A DNA stretch of 64,000 bases from Ruminococcaceae bacterium UBA7075 (GTDB lineage Bacteria; Bacillota; Clostridia; Oscillospirales; Acutalibacteraceae). This document shows, piece by piece, positions 1 to 9,131 of this stretch. The notes under the pieces are model-generated. The model saw only the letters and a list, made by a program, of their open reading frames with translations, ran no database searches and was not told the origin of the DNA. Every line of letters begins with the position of its first letter. Position 1 is the first letter of the stretch. Where the stretch lies: NCBI GenBank assembly GCA_002493635.1, contig DKZL01000012.1, forward strand, positions 23,641 through 87,640, given 5' to 3'. The position numbers and the translations under genes are program-made.

Positions 1-75
1 AACGAAAGCCATATAGACAGATTTTTATATTCTCCTGAACAGTGTACAAAGCGTGTTGAAACTGTGTTCGGATAA
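1..75 (+). CDS. C-terminal end of an unidentified protein
   Basis: An open frame enters from the left edge and stops at TAA 73-75, giving 24 residues that end in RVETVFG. The product cannot be recognised from so short a tail. A strong promoter for rmuC starts two bases after the stop, so this gene appears to be a separate transcription unit from what follows. No hairpin terminator is visible between them. Confidence 0.5.
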   Translation, partial: NESHIDRFLYSPEQCTKRVETVFG

Positions 76-76
76 A

Positions 77-105
77 TTGACATCAAAATTATAAACTGTT
101 ATAAT
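77..105 (+). promoter_or_regulatory. Sigma-A type promoter of rmuC
   Basis: A perfect -35 box TTGACA (77-82) and a perfect -10 box TATAAT (100-105) are separated by 17 bases. Transcription would start near 112, leaving a very short leader before the rmuC ATG at 130. Confidence 0.85.
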
Positions 106-129
106 GCAATATATGGGGTGTGAAATATT

Positions 130-1386
130 ATGGAACTTTCAGTTACATATATTGTAATTCTTGCAATTTGCATTATAACTCTTGTTGTTACAGCAACTGC
201 ACTTATTCTGATAATAAAAAACTCGCGGCAGAATAACGCCAAAGAAACAACAGATATTCTTCTCAAAGAACTTAATGCTCAGCAAAGCACTTTAAGACAG
301 GAGCTTAACAGTCAGACTCAGATTTCCGTTAAAAATATGGGCGATATTCTGGCTGAAAATCAGCGTAATTTTTCAATGAATCAAAGCGAAAAATTCTCTC
401 AGCTTGAGGACAGATTAAAGACATTTTCGCTTGAAAATGAACAAAAACTTGAAAATATCAGGCAAACTGTTCAGAATCAGCTCACACATATTCAGGAAGA
501 CAACAATAAGCAGATTGATGAAATGCGTAAAACCGTTGATAAAAAACTGCAGCAAACCCTTGAAGAAAAAATGACGCAGTCGTTTGCACTTGTTAACGAA
601 CGTCTTGAACAGGTTTATAAGGGTCTTGGCGAAATGCAAACCCTTGCGTCCGGTGTAGGCGACCTGAAAAAAGTTCTTTCAAATGTTAAAACAAGAGGTA
701 TTCTGGGTGAAATCCAGCTTGGCAGTATTCTGAATGAAATTCTTTCTCCTGCTCAGTATGAGGAAAATGTTGTCACTAAAAAGGGAACAAGAAATGTTGT
801 TGAATTCGCAGTCAAGCTACCTGCGGATGAAGATAAATTTATTTATCTTCCTATTGATTCAAAGTTTCCGGGCGATTCATATTCTGCACTCAGAGACGCT
901 ATTGACGAGGGCGACAAAGAGAGAATTAATATGGCAGCAAAACAGCTTGTCACCACAATAAAAAACGAGGCTAAAGATATTCGTGACAAATATATTGATC
1001 CGCCTAATACAACTGATTTTGCGATTATGTTTCTGCCGTTCGAGGGGCTTTACTGCGAAGTTGTAAACAGGGGGCTCGTTGAAGTTTTACAGCGTGACTA
1101 CAAAGTTAATGTTGCAGGTCCGAGTACAATGGCAGCACTTTTAAACTCGCTGCAAATGGGATTCAAAACTCTTGCCGTACAAAAACGCAGTACTGAGGTC
1201 TGGAAAATTCTCAGTGATGTAAAAAAAGAATTTGATACCTTTAATTCTGTGCTTGAAAACACCCAGAACAGACTCAAGCAGGCAAATGACGAGCTTGAAA
1301 AGCTTGTCGGTGTGCGAACAAGGCAAATACAAAGAAAGCTCAAGGATGTGCAGTCAACTGACACACTTCCAGATAATTCTGATTAA
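130..1386 (+). CDS. rmuC: DNA recombination protein RmuC
   Basis: This 418-residue protein matches the RmuC family (PF02646), nuclease-fold proteins thought to limit recombination at inverted repeats. The N-terminus has one membrane-spanning segment (about residues 5-27, YIVILAICIITLVVTATAL). A long Gln/Glu/Lys-rich coiled coil follows (about 35-165). The conserved RmuC core lies at about 175-370, with GILGEIQLGSILNEIL, an LPIDSKFPGDSY segment and FLPFEGLY. Length and order are normal for the family. The gene has its own promoter and sits convergent to prfB. Confidence 0.93.
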   Translation: MELSVTYIVILAICIITLVVTATALILIIKNSRQNNAKETTDILLKELNAQQSTLRQELNSQTQISVKNMGDILAENQRNFSMNQSEKFSQLEDRLKTFSLENEQKLENIRQTVQNQLTHIQEDNNKQIDEMRKTVDKKLQQTLEEKMTQSFALVNERLEQVYKGLGEMQTLASGVGDLKKVLSNVKTRGILGEIQLGSILNEILSPAQYEENVVTKKGTRNVVEFAVKLPADEDKFIYLPIDSKFPGDSYSALRDAIDEGDKERINMAAKQLVTTIKNEAKDIRDKYIDPPNTTDFAIMFLPFEGLYCEVVNRGLVEVLQRDYKVNVAGPSTMAALLNSLQMGFKTLAVQKRSTEVWKILSDVKKEFDTFNSVLENTQNRLKQANDELEKLVGVRTRQIQRKLKDVQSTDTLPDNSD

Positions 1387-1514
1387 AACTCAGATGAGAG
1401 AGCACGAAAAATTTCACTTATTTTTCTGAAAAGGAATTTAATCAACATACTTGATGCGGCAATTATAAGGGCAAAAATAGTCATTACAATTACAATAAAA
1501 ACAGAAACAGACAA
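1383..1514 (-). CDS. Possible 43-residue membrane peptide
   Basis: A short frame on the minus strand begins with TTG (1512-1514), about eight bases after an AAGGA-like site, and overlaps the rmuC stop. Its product is one hydrophobic helix (VFIVIVMTIFALIIAA) followed by a basic amphipathic tail (KFLFRKISEIFRAL). This layout is seen in small membrane proteins and type I toxins, but no family is recognised. The start is non-ATG and the ribosome site lies in the arm of the 1521-1564 hairpin, so the frame may be fortuitous. Confidence 0.25.
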   Translation of the reverse strand: MSVSVFIVIVMTIFALIIAASSMLIKFLFRKISEIFRALSSEF

Positions 1515-1520
1515 AACAAA

Positions 1521-1572
1521 ACATCCTTACACAAATGATACAATCATTATATGCGTAAGGATGTAATTTTTT
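1521..1572. terminator. Hairpin between rmuC and prfB
   Basis: ACATCCTTAC (1521-1530) pairs with GTAAGGATGT (1555-1564) around a 24-base AT-rich loop and is followed by a T run on the plus strand. It probably ends rmuC transcription, and may also serve prfB arriving from the other side. Confidence 0.6.
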
Positions 1573-1631
1573 AATATATTTTGTTGATAATTCTTCTGAT
1601 AAAGAAATTTAAATGCATTTTAAATTATGAC

Positions 1632-2750
1632 TTATTTTTGAAGCGTTCCAAGGCTTGCACACTTTAAATAAGCATTGATAAATCCGTCCAGATCGCCGTC
1701 CATTACCGCCTGAATATTACCGGTTTCAAAGCTTGTGCGGTGATCCTTTACCATTGTATAGGGCATAAACACATAGCTTCTTATCTGAGAGCCCCAGGTG
1801 ATTTCCTTTTGAACTCCCTTTATATCCTCAATCTTCTCAAGATGTTCACGCTCTTTTATTTCTACAAGCTTTGAAATGAGCATCTTCATAGCTACGTCAC
1901 GGTTCTGATACTGGCTTCGCTCAACCTGACTTGCGACAACAATTCCTGTAGGAATATGAGTAAGACGTACAGCAGATGAAGTTTTATTGACCTTCTGACC
2001 ACCTGCACCGCTTGCACGGTAAACATCCATTTTGATGTCATCCGGCGATATGTTAACCTGAATATTATCATCCATTTCGGGCATAACCTCTAAAGAAGAA
2101 AAGCTGGTATGGCGTCTTCCTGCCGAATCAAACGGTGAAACACGGACAAGACGGTGAACTCCTGCCTCTCCCTTGAGATAACCGTAAGCATTTTCGCCCT
2201 CAATCAGCAATACAGCACTCTTCAGACCTGCTTCATCACCGTCGAGGTAGTCTACCTCCTTAACCTTAAAGCCGTGAGCCTCTGCCCAGCGTGAATACAT
2301 TCTGTAAAGCATTTCAGCCCAATCCTGAGCCTCTGTACCACCTGAACCTGCGTGGAATGTAAGAATAGCATTATTCTTATCATATTCACCGGTAAGAAGC
2401 GTCTGAAGTCTTTGCTTTTCAAGACTGCTCTTAACTTCTTCAACCTCACTTTGCGCTTCTTCAAGAAGAGTAAGGTCCTCTTCCTCATTTGCAAGCTCAA
2501 TCAAAGCGGCTGTATCCTCATATTTTGAAACAAGACTTTCATATGCTTCAACCTTGCCCTTAAGAGTGCCCGTGCGCTGCAAAATCTTTTGAGAATTTTC
2601 CACATCATCCCAAAAACCGGGTTCTGTTGCCTTCAATTCAAGCTGCTCAATTTCAGACAGCATTCCCTTCATTCCGAGTGCATCGGACAAATCATCAATT
2701 TCAGGCTTAAGTGACTGTAAATCAAGCAGTAATTCTTCAAATTGTACCAT
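1632..2750 (-). CDS. prfB: Peptide chain release factor 2
   Basis: RF2 recognises UGA and UAA stop codons and triggers peptide release on the ribosome. The 372-residue product carries the stop-codon recognition tripeptide SPF (in VSPFDSAGRRHTSF) and the catalytic GGQ loop (SGAGGQKVNKTSS). Length is normal for the family. The frame is open from the ATG, preceded by AAAGGT, with no internal UGA near codon 25. The autoregulatory +1 frameshift found in many bacterial prfB genes is therefore absent here. Confidence 0.96.
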   Translation of the reverse strand: MVQFEELLLDLQSLKPEIDDLSDALGMKGMLSEIEQLELKATEPGFWDDVENSQKILQRTGTLKGKVEAYESLVSKYEDTAALIELANEEEDLTLLEEAQSEVEEVKSSLEKQRLQTLLTGEYDKNNAILTFHAGSGGTEAQDWAEMLYRMYSRWAEAHGFKVKEVDYLDGDEAGLKSAVLLIEGENAYGYLKGEAGVHRLVRVSPFDSAGRRHTSFSSLEVMPEMDDNIQVNISPDDIKMDVYRASGAGGQKVNKTSSAVRLTHIPTGIVVASQVERSQYQNRDVAMKMLISKLVEIKEREHLEKIEDIKGVQKEITWGSQIRSYVFMPYTMVKDHRTSFETGNIQAVMDGDLDGFINAYLKCASLGTLQK

Positions 2751-2844
2751 ATATGTTACCTTTCTTAATTCATAATATACTCTATCAATTTATTATAGCA
2801 AAAAATCTTTGTATTGTAAACTAAAAAATAGATAAATAATATGG

Positions 2845-2873
2845 TTGCAATTACCGGAAAAATTTGTTATAAT
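2845..2873 (+). promoter_or_regulatory. Promoter upstream of the zinc-ribbon gene
   Basis: TTGCAA (2845-2850), a 17-base spacer and TATAAT (2868-2873). The start codon at 2981 implies an AT-rich leader of about 100 bases with no obvious structure. Confidence 0.7.
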
Positions 2874-2980
2874 TTATTATGAAATGAAGTATATTGAAAG
2901 TATATTTTAAAAATATATATAAATTCTGCACTATTTATAACAATATACAAATTTTTTTGACTTAAAATCTGGAGGAATGT

Positions 2981-3964
2981 ATGGATTTCACCGAATATAA
3001 ATGTCCTGTCTGCAATGAGCAATTTAAAAAAGACGAGGACATTGTTGTCTGTCCTGAATGCGGCACGCCTCAACACAGAACGTGCTATGAAAGCTTAGGT
3101 CATTGCTATTATCAGGACAAGCACAAAGAAGGTTTTTCTTTTGAAGAAACTAATAATACCTCGGCTGAAGATAACAATGACAACACAACAATAACCTGCC
3201 CGAACTGCAAGACAGTTAATCCAAAGGAGCTGTTTTATTGTCAGAATTGCGGACTTCCTCTTGATAATAGCAATCACAATTCAAATAATCAACAGCAAAG
3301 AGGAACATACGGTCAGCCAAACGGTGTTCCGCCTTTTGGTACAGGCTTTAACTTTGACCCGATGGCGGGAATCGACAGCAACGAGTTTATTGCAGACAAC
3401 ATTACTGCAGGCGAAATGTCAAAATTTGTCGGAAAAAACACGCCTTACTTTCTGATGGTGTTTAAAAGAATAAAAAGCTTTAATTCTTCAAGATACAATT
3501 TTGCAGCATTTTTGTTTTCAGGAGTTTATTTCCTTTACAGAAAAATGTTAGGCATAGGCATTCTGATTTCTTCTTTGGTATTAAGCCTTTATGTGGCAAG
3601 TTATTATGTATGCCTAACCCCTGCGTATCAGGAGATTAAACAGATAATAATACAGAACAATCAGCAATCACTCAATTCAATGCTTTCTCTTGATATTTCC
3701 ATGCTCAGCATTGAACAGCTTTTGCTGTATAATCTGCCGAATATTTTCAGCATACTGATACTTATTATAAGGATTGTATGCGGCGCTGTTGCAAACCGCA
3801 GCTATTATAAGCATTGCAGCAAACAGATTAAAAATATTAAATCAGAAGAAAGCACAACCCCAGTAAACGAAAGACTTGAACAAAAAGGCGGTGTAAATAT
3901 AGCCTTTGCAATTTGCGTAGGTGTAGTTTACATTGCAATTAACTATATTCCTTTTTTCATATAA
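2981..3964 (+). CDS. RING-like / zinc-ribbon membrane protein, DUF2628-like
   Basis: This 327-residue protein has three parts. The N-terminal 50 residues form a prokaryotic RING-like finger with paired ligands (CPVC, CPEC, then HRTC). A second zinc ribbon (CPNC and CQNC) sits at about residues 69-88. After a Gly/Asn/Pro-rich linker, the C-terminal half has membrane helices and a segment typical of DUF2628 proteins (FNFAAFLFSGVYFLYRKM-like). GGAGG five bases before the ATG fixes the start. Such proteins are common in gut Clostridia, with no assigned role. It is followed by galU after a 36-base gap and may be co-transcribed with it. Confidence 0.75.
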   Translation: MDFTEYKCPVCNEQFKKDEDIVVCPECGTPQHRTCYESLGHCYYQDKHKEGFSFEETNNTSAEDNNDNTTITCPNCKTVNPKELFYCQNCGLPLDNSNHNSNNQQQRGTYGQPNGVPPFGTGFNFDPMAGIDSNEFIADNITAGEMSKFVGKNTPYFLMVFKRIKSFNSSRYNFAAFLFSGVYFLYRKMLGIGILISSLVLSLYVASYYVCLTPAYQEIKQIIIQNNQQSLNSMLSLDISMLSIEQLLLYNLPNIFSILILIIRIVCGAVANRSYYKHCSKQIKNIKSEESTTPVNERLEQKGGVNIAFAICVGVVYIAINYIPFFI

Positions 3965-4000
3965 ACATATAAGTTATTTAATTACACAAGGAGAAACATA

Positions 4001-4873
4001 ATGAAAATTACAAAAGCCGTTATCCCTGCGGCAGGTTTAGGCACAAGAGTTTTACCTGCTACAAAGACAATGCCTAAAGAGATGTTCCCTATTGTTGACA
4101 AACCTACAATACAATACATCGTTGAAGAGGCTGTTGCAGCAGGAATTACAGATATTCTGATTATTACAAACCGTGGCAAAGGCATTATTGAAGATCACTT
4201 CGACAAATCTCCCGAGCTTGAAAGTCTTCTTGAAAAAAGCGGAAAAACTGAATTTCTTGAACAGGTTCGTGCAATTTCGGATCTTGCAAATATCACATTT
4301 ATCCGCCAGAAAGAAATGAAAGGACTTGGACATGCCGTACTTAAAGCTAAATCTTTTGTCGGCAATGAGCCTTTTGCGGTGCTTTACGGCGACGGTGTAA
4401 TAGTCAGCAAAACACCTGCAATCAAACAACTCATAGACTGCTATGGCGAATACGGCGAAGGCGTTGTAGGCGTAAAAAAAGTAGCTGCCAAAGACATCCA
4501 CAAATATGGTTCGCTAAAAGTTGAAAATCTTCATGATAATGTATTCAAATGTACCGATATGAAGGAAAAACCACAGACTCCGGAAGAAGTTCTTTCGCTT
4601 TATTCAATACTTGACAGATGCGTTTTGCCTGCCGAAATTTTTGAAATTCTTGAACGTACTGTTCCGGGTTCAGGCGGCGAGATTCAGTTGACGGATGCTA
4701 TGCGTGAAATTGCAATTAGTAAAGGTATGACCGCTGTTGAATTTGAAGGCAAAAGGTATGATATAGGCAATAAATTCGGCATTTTACAGGCACAGATTGA
4801 GGTAGGACTAAACCATCCGGAAACTGCATCACTTTTGAAGGATTATATCAAAAATCTTGCAAATTCCCTATAA
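4001..4873 (+). CDS. galU: UTP-glucose-1-phosphate uridylyltransferase
   Basis: This cytosolic enzyme makes UDP-glucose from UTP and glucose 1-phosphate, feeding glycolipid, exopolysaccharide and galactose metabolism. The 290-residue product starts with the nucleotidyltransferase signature PAAGLGTRVLPATK. It contains the nucleotide-binding QKEMKGLGHAV stretch and the sugar-site segment PGSGGEIQLTDAM near residue 225, and is full length for GalU. AAGGAG precedes the ATG, and a strong hairpin terminator follows the stop codon by about 70 bases. Confidence 0.95.
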   Translation: MKITKAVIPAAGLGTRVLPATKTMPKEMFPIVDKPTIQYIVEEAVAAGITDILIITNRGKGIIEDHFDKSPELESLLEKSGKTEFLEQVRAISDLANITFIRQKEMKGLGHAVLKAKSFVGNEPFAVLYGDGVIVSKTPAIKQLIDCYGEYGEGVVGVKKVAAKDIHKYGSLKVENLHDNVFKCTDMKEKPQTPEEVLSLYSILDRCVLPAEIFEILERTVPGSGGEIQLTDAMREIAISKGMTAVEFEGKRYDIGNKFGILQAQIEVGLNHPETASLLKDYIKNLANSL

Positions 4874-4944
4874 TTTTCGTCAGATTGTTAATTGACAAAC
4901 TAAAAATTTGTATTATAATTAAATGTATCAATTAAACAAAAAGC

Positions 4945-4988
4945 AAAGGGGCTTTCGTTATTCCACAGCGAAAGCCTCTTTATTTTTT
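4945..4988. terminator. Bidirectional terminator between galU and the PHP gene
   Basis: AAAGGGGCTTTCG pairs with CGAAAGCCTCTTT around an 11-base loop, with a T-rich tail on the plus strand and an A-rich flank that is T-rich on the minus strand. It sits between convergent genes and can serve both. Confidence 0.85.
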
Positions 4989-5002
4989 GAACTATTTTCT
5001 TG

Positions 5003-5824
5003 TTAATCTATGTCAATGCAAACAGGGATATGTTTCTCAAAGACAGTATAGTATTTAAATCCGCATTTTTTTGCAAGCCCTATTCCCTTTTCAATTCCTT
5101 TGCCGACAAATTCGCATTCGTGGGCATCAGTTCCAATGGTCACATATTGTCCGCCAAGCTCTTTAAATCTTTTTATCTGCTCTTCGTCAGGCAAGGAAGT
5201 ACCAAGCCCTTTAAAAAATCCGGACACATTAATTTCCAACGCTTTATTATTCTTAATAAGAATTTTATAAACTTCATCAATCTTATCCTGATACGGCTCA
5301 AGAGAGGGCACATTGCCTGTTTTGCTCTTGATATATCGCAGAGGGTACGTGAGATGCGCCAGACTGTCAAAATGCTTGAAAGAAGCTGTTTCAATCAGCT
5401 CATCAAAATACATATTGAGGATTCTGTCCGTGTCAAGCTTTGTAAAATCAAGATAATAAAAGTCATCCATTCCCCTGAGATTATGAACAGATGCAAGTAT
5501 AAAATCAAAATCGCCGTATGCGAGTGCGTGCTCCGCGCAGGCTATATCGTGAACAGGCTCGCCAAGTTCCATTCCGCAAAGCACATTTAGATGTGAGCGG
5601 TATTTTTCCTTGGCATTAAACGTATCACTTATTGACTGTGGTATGTGCCTGTCAAACGAACCAAACTCACAATTTTCACCGCATTTTATATACGGTGCTT
5701 CACAGTGGTCTGTTACTGCAACAGCATACAGATTGCGTTCAATCGCCGTTTTGCAAATTTCGTCAACCGAGCTTTTTGCATCAAAGGAATTATTAGAATG
5801 AATATGTAAATCACAGATTTTCAT
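5003..5824 (-). CDS. PHP-domain phosphatase, histidinol-phosphatase family
   Basis: PHP-domain proteins of the HisJ/HisK type hydrolyse phosphomonoesters such as histidinol phosphate with a metal centre. The start MKICDLHIHSNNS carries the first metal-binding HxH, followed by VTDHCEAP, the GMELGE acidic ligand, an ASVHN motif and a late GTDAHE motif. ATG 5822-5824 is chosen over an ATG 30 bases upstream because GGGGGA lies seven bases before it, giving 273 residues. No other his genes are nearby, so the natural substrate is uncertain. Confidence 0.82.
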   Translation of the reverse strand: MKICDLHIHSNNSFDAKSSVDEICKTAIERNLYAVAVTDHCEAPYIKCGENCEFGSFDRHIPQSISDTFNAKEKYRSHLNVLCGMELGEPVHDIACAEHALAYGDFDFILASVHNLRGMDDFYYLDFTKLDTDRILNMYFDELIETASFKHFDSLAHLTYPLRYIKSKTGNVPSLEPYQDKIDEVYKILIKNNKALEINVSGFFKGLGTSLPDEEQIKRFKELGGQYVTIGTDAHECEFVGKGIEKGIGLAKKCGFKYYTVFEKHIPVCIDID

Positions 5825-5881
5825 AGACTGTCCCCCTTGAATGAATAATAGCATAATATCAAATTTTATGCAATATAATGC

Positions 5882-5910
5882 TTTACTTTAAATAGTAATA
5901 ATCGTATAAT
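5882..5910 (+). promoter_or_regulatory. Promoter of the ACT-PFL operon
   Basis: TTTACT (5882-5887), a 17-base spacer and TATAAT (5905-5910). The first gene starts at 5981 with GGAGG upstream. No promoter is obvious between PFL and the V-ATPase genes, so this promoter might also contribute to that operon. Confidence 0.65.
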
Positions 5911-5980
5911 ATATAGGTACAATATTTTTTACAAACGCAGATACACAATTTGTGCTTATGCGTTCAGGAGGTATTTTTTT

Positions 5981-6250
5981 ATGAAAGCAATAATTACAGT
6001 AATCGGTAAGGATACGGTTGGTATTTTGGCAAAGGTTTCAGACGCCTGTGCAAAAGCTGATGTAAACATTGTTGAAGTAACACAGAGTGTTCTTCAGGAT
6101 ATGTTTGCAATGGTTATGCTTGTTGAAATCGACAAGGCAAATATCGGATTCAACCAGCTCAAGGAAAACCTTGATGTTATAGGTGAAGCCACAGGGACAA
6201 AAATTCATGTTATGCACGAGGACATCTTCAATAGTATGCATAAGATTTAA
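5981..6250 (+). CDS. ACT-domain regulatory protein, UPF0237 family
   Basis: This 89-residue single ACT domain starts MKAIITVIGKDTVGILAKVS, the typical opening of the family, with the conserved Gly-Ile in the ligand-binding turn. ACT domains usually bind amino acids or other small effectors as dimers. The gene is paired with the PFL-family gene 36 bases downstream, an arrangement that recurs across Firmicutes and suggests the two act together. The effector is unknown. Confidence 0.9.
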   Translation: MKAIITVIGKDTVGILAKVSDACAKADVNIVEVTQSVLQDMFAMVMLVEIDKANIGFNQLKENLDVIGEATGTKIHVMHEDIFNSMHKI

Positions 6251-6285
6251 TAAAATTAGTGCGAATTTGAAAGGATAAACATAAT

Positions 6286-7647
6286 ATGTTAGAAACCAAA
6301 GATATACTTGAAACAATAAATATGATTGACAATGAAAACCTTGATGTAAGAACTATTACTATGGGCATTTCATTGCTTGACTGCATTGATGAGGATATTG
6401 ACAAGGCTTGTACAAAGGTTTATGACAAAATCTGCATTAATGCAAAAGATCTTGTAAAAACAGGCGAAGATATTGAGCGTGAGTACGGTATTCCTATTAT
6501 CAACAAAAGAATTTCAGTTACTCCGATTGGTATGGTTGCCGCTCCCTGTCAGAGCAAAAATGTAGTAAAATTTGCCTATGCGCTTGACAAAGCAGCCAAG
6601 GAGCTTGGCGTGAACTTTATCGGAGGATATTCCGCACTTGTACAAAAGGGCTTTGCAAGCGGCGACTATGCACTGATTGAAAGTATTCCGCAGGCACTTT
6701 CCGAAACTGATTTTGTGTGTTCATCAGTAAATATCGGCTCAACAAAAGCCGGCATTAATATGGACGCTGTAAAAATGATGGGCAAAATAGTAAAGAAAAC
6801 TGCCGAAGTTACCGCCGACCGTGACTGCATAGGTGCTGCAAAACTTGTAGTTTTCTGCAATGCTCCCGAAGATAATCCGTTTATGGCAGGCGCATTTCAC
6901 GGTGTAGGCGAAGCTGACACTGTAATTAATGTCGGTGTTTCAGGTCCCGGCGTAGTAAGAGCTGCACTTGCAAAAAATGGTGAAGGCAAAAATATTACCG
7001 AAATTGCAGATATGATTAAGAAAACTGCATTTAAAATTACCCGTATGGGGCAGCTTGTAGCCAAAGAAGCGAGCGAAAGACTTTGCGTTCCCTTTGGCAT
7101 TGTTGACCTTTCTTTAGCGCCTACTCCTGCTGTCGGTGACAGTGTTGCTTATATTCTCGAGGAAATGGGACTTGAAGCGTGCGGCTGTCACGGTACAACT
7201 GCCGCTCTTGCACTTTTAAATGACGCAGTTAAAAAAGGCGGCGTTATGGCATCCTCTCACGTCGGCGGCTTAAGCGGTGCATTTATTCCTGTTTCAGAAG
7301 ACGCAGGTATGATAAGCGCTGCCGAAAGAGGCTATCTTGACATTACCAAGCTTGAATCTATGACTGCAGTTTGCTCTGTCGGTCTTGATATGATTGTTGT
7401 TCCCGGTGATATTACACCTGAAATAATTTCTGCTATTATTGCCGATGAAGCAGCTATCGGTATGGTAAACACCAAGACAACAGCCGTAAGACTTATTCCT
7501 GCTATCGGCAAGAAAGCAGGCGATGTACTTGACTTTGGCGGATTATTGGGCAGAGGTCCGGTTATGCCTGTCAGAGCAGGTTCTCCCGAAACATTCATTC
7601 ACCGTGGGGGAAGAATTCCTGCCCCGCTTCAGGCGCTTAAAAACTAA
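6286..7647 (+). CDS. PFL-family protein, UPF0210 (DUF711)
   Basis: This 453-residue protein belongs to UPF0210 (PF05167), related in fold to pyruvate formate-lyase but without a C-terminal glycyl-radical loop of the RVSGY type. Recognisable stretches include [13 protein letters not shown] near residue 78, [20 protein letters not shown] and the C-terminal [20 protein letters not shown]. The reaction is unknown. The ACT protein upstream may sense its effector. Family length is normal and there is no sign of damage. Confidence 0.9.
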   Translation: MLETKDILETINMIDNENLDVRTITMGISLLDCIDEDIDKACTKVYDKICINAKDLVKTGEDIEREYGIPIINKRISVTPIGMVAAPCQSKNVVKFAYALDKAAKELGVNFIGGYSALVQKGFASGDYALIESIPQALSETDFVCSSVNIGSTKAGINMDAVKMMGKIVKKTAEVTADRDCIGAAKLVVFCNAPEDNPFMAGAFHGVGEADTVINVGVSGPGVVRAALAKNGEGKNITEIADMIKKTAFKITRMGQLVAKEASERLCVPFGIVDLSLAPTPAVGDSVAYILEEMGLEACGCHGTTAALALLNDAVKKGGVMASSHVGGLSGAFIPVSEDAGMISAAERGYLDITKLESMTAVCSVGLDMIVVPGDITPEIISAIIADEAAIGMVNTKTTAVRLIPAIGKKAGDVLDFGGLLGRGPVMPVRAGSPETFIHRGGRIPAPLQALKN

Positions 7648-7713
7648 CAAGATGTGTGTTTATCCAAAGGCACTCACCTTAATTGAATGCTTATTAAATC
7701 TGGAGGTGTTAAT

Positions 7714-8025
7714 TTGGAAAATATGATTAAAAAAATTGTTGACGCTGACAATGAAGCAAAAACTCTGGAACAGAACGCTCTGAAAGAAAAAGAAGAGCTT
7801 GAAAAGCAGATTGAAGATGAAGCAAAGCAAATATATGACAAATATATGAGTGAAGCAGAAGAAACAGTCAGACGAAACAATGTAAATGAAGAAAACAAAG
7901 CAAGACAGCAGCTTATTGAAATTCAAAAAAAGCAGAATTCCGTAAAAATAAAGCTGCAGGCAGACTTTGACCGCAACAGCGATAAGTGGGTCGATGAAAT
8001 TGTCAGCCGTGCTCTTGCAGAGTAG
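7714..8025 (+). CDS. V-type ATPase subunit H/G (peripheral stalk)
   Basis: This 103-residue, highly charged coiled-coil protein (EAKTLEQNALKEKEELEKQ) fits the V/A-ATPase G/H subunit, which pairs with subunit E to form the peripheral stalk. The start is TTG 7714-7716: GGAGGTG lies five bases before it, while the in-frame ATG at 7723 is too far away. It is the first gene of the ATPase operon, 66 bases after the PFL gene. Sequence similarity in this family is weak, so the call rests mostly on position and composition. Confidence 0.75.
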   Translation: MENMIKKIVDADNEAKTLEQNALKEKEELEKQIEDEAKQIYDKYMSEAEETVRRNNVNEENKARQQLIEIQKKQNSVKIKLQADFDRNSDKWVDEIVSRALAE

Positions 8026-8055
8026 AAAATCAAATTTTTCTTAGGAGGTGTGTGA

Positions 8056-9093
8056 ATGTCAGTTACTTCTTATGCTGTGCTTACAAAGGCAAGGTCTAAA
8101 TTCGGCAAAAGGCTTACTGAAAAGGATTACAGCAGTCTGCTTGCCTGTCAGAATGTTGCAGAGGTTATGTCGTATCTGAAATCGTATACACACTACTCAG
8201 AGGCACTTCGTAATATTAATGAGCGTGATGTGCACCGTGGAAGACTTGAAGCATTGCTCAGACAAAATCTTTTTTATGAATTTACTTCTATGTGCAGATA
8301 TGATACCGGTCTGGGAACAGGTTTTTCTGAATTTGTCATTCAGAGCATTGAGGTTGAACAGATAGTCAGATTTCTGGTACTTCTCAACTCAAACTCAACA
8401 GACAAATTCATATATCAGTTTCCTGCATACTTTATGAAGCATACAAGCATTGAAATAGATAAGCTTGCAAATGCTAAAAACTACGATGAGTTTCTGAAAG
8501 TTATTTCAAACTCACAATACTACAACATACTTAAGGAATTTACACAGGATGAAAAAGAACGGCTTCCTGTTTCTACAATAGAAAACAAACTTATCGAGTA
8601 TGTTTATAAAAATGTAATTGATTTGATTACAAAACGCACAAGAGGTCAGGAACAGCAGGAGCTTATTTCATTGTTCCACTCAATTATTGACTATGATATT
8701 TTTTCAAGAATCCTGCGACTGAAAAAATACTATAACCTTTCCCCCGATGTGATTAAGGAAAATCTTTTTATAAAGTATTGCAGCATAAGCCCCAAGGTCA
8801 TTGATATGATGTGCAGGGCTGAGTCGTCTGCCGAGGTATTCTCAATTATGCAAAGTACGCATACGGGAAAATTGATTGACAAGATTGGCTATGTCTTTGC
8901 AAGCGACATCACACCAAGGGTAAAGTACAGACTTGCACGAAAGAATATGCACTTTTCAAACAATCCATCTGTTGTTATGATTTCGTATGTGTTTGTCGCC
9001 GAAACCGAGCTGATGAATGTTATCAGCCTGATTGAGGGCATCAGATATAAATTAGACAGCAAAACAATACAGTCTATGCTTATTTACAGTTAA
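8056..9093 (+). CDS. ntpC: V-type ATPase subunit C
   Basis: Subunit C (AC39/d family) is the funnel-shaped socket linking the central rotor shaft to the membrane c-ring. The 345-residue product is mostly helical and starts SVTSYAVLTKARSKFGKRL, as in other Firmicute NtpC proteins. It has the three helical repeats expected for the family and an LxxxYY-type segment near residue 225. AGGAGGTG precedes the ATG. Placed between subunits H and I, as in other clostridial ntp operons. Confidence 0.88.
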   Translation: MSVTSYAVLTKARSKFGKRLTEKDYSSLLACQNVAEVMSYLKSYTHYSEALRNINERDVHRGRLEALLRQNLFYEFTSMCRYDTGLGTGFSEFVIQSIEVEQIVRFLVLLNSNSTDKFIYQFPAYFMKHTSIEIDKLANAKNYDEFLKVISNSQYYNILKEFTQDEKERLPVSTIENKLIEYVYKNVIDLITKRTRGQEQQELISLFHSIIDYDIFSRILRLKKYYNLSPDVIKENLFIKYCSISPKVIDMMCRAESSAEVFSIMQSTHTGKLIDKIGYVFASDITPRVKYRLARKNMHFSNNPSVVMISYVFVAETELMNVISLIEGIRYKLDSKTIQSMLIYS

Positions 9094-9131
9094 AACTACA
9101 CATTAAGCATAAATAAAGAGGTGATCTAAAT

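Noticed and set aside
4052..4501. 149-codon frame antisense to galU, rich in Phe and Cys
   Set aside because: It lies wholly inside galU, has no ribosome site, and its composition is that of a reverse-frame shadow.
5000..5590. 196-codon frame antisense to the PHP phosphatase
   Set aside because: The PHP protein has all family motifs on the other strand; this is a shadow.
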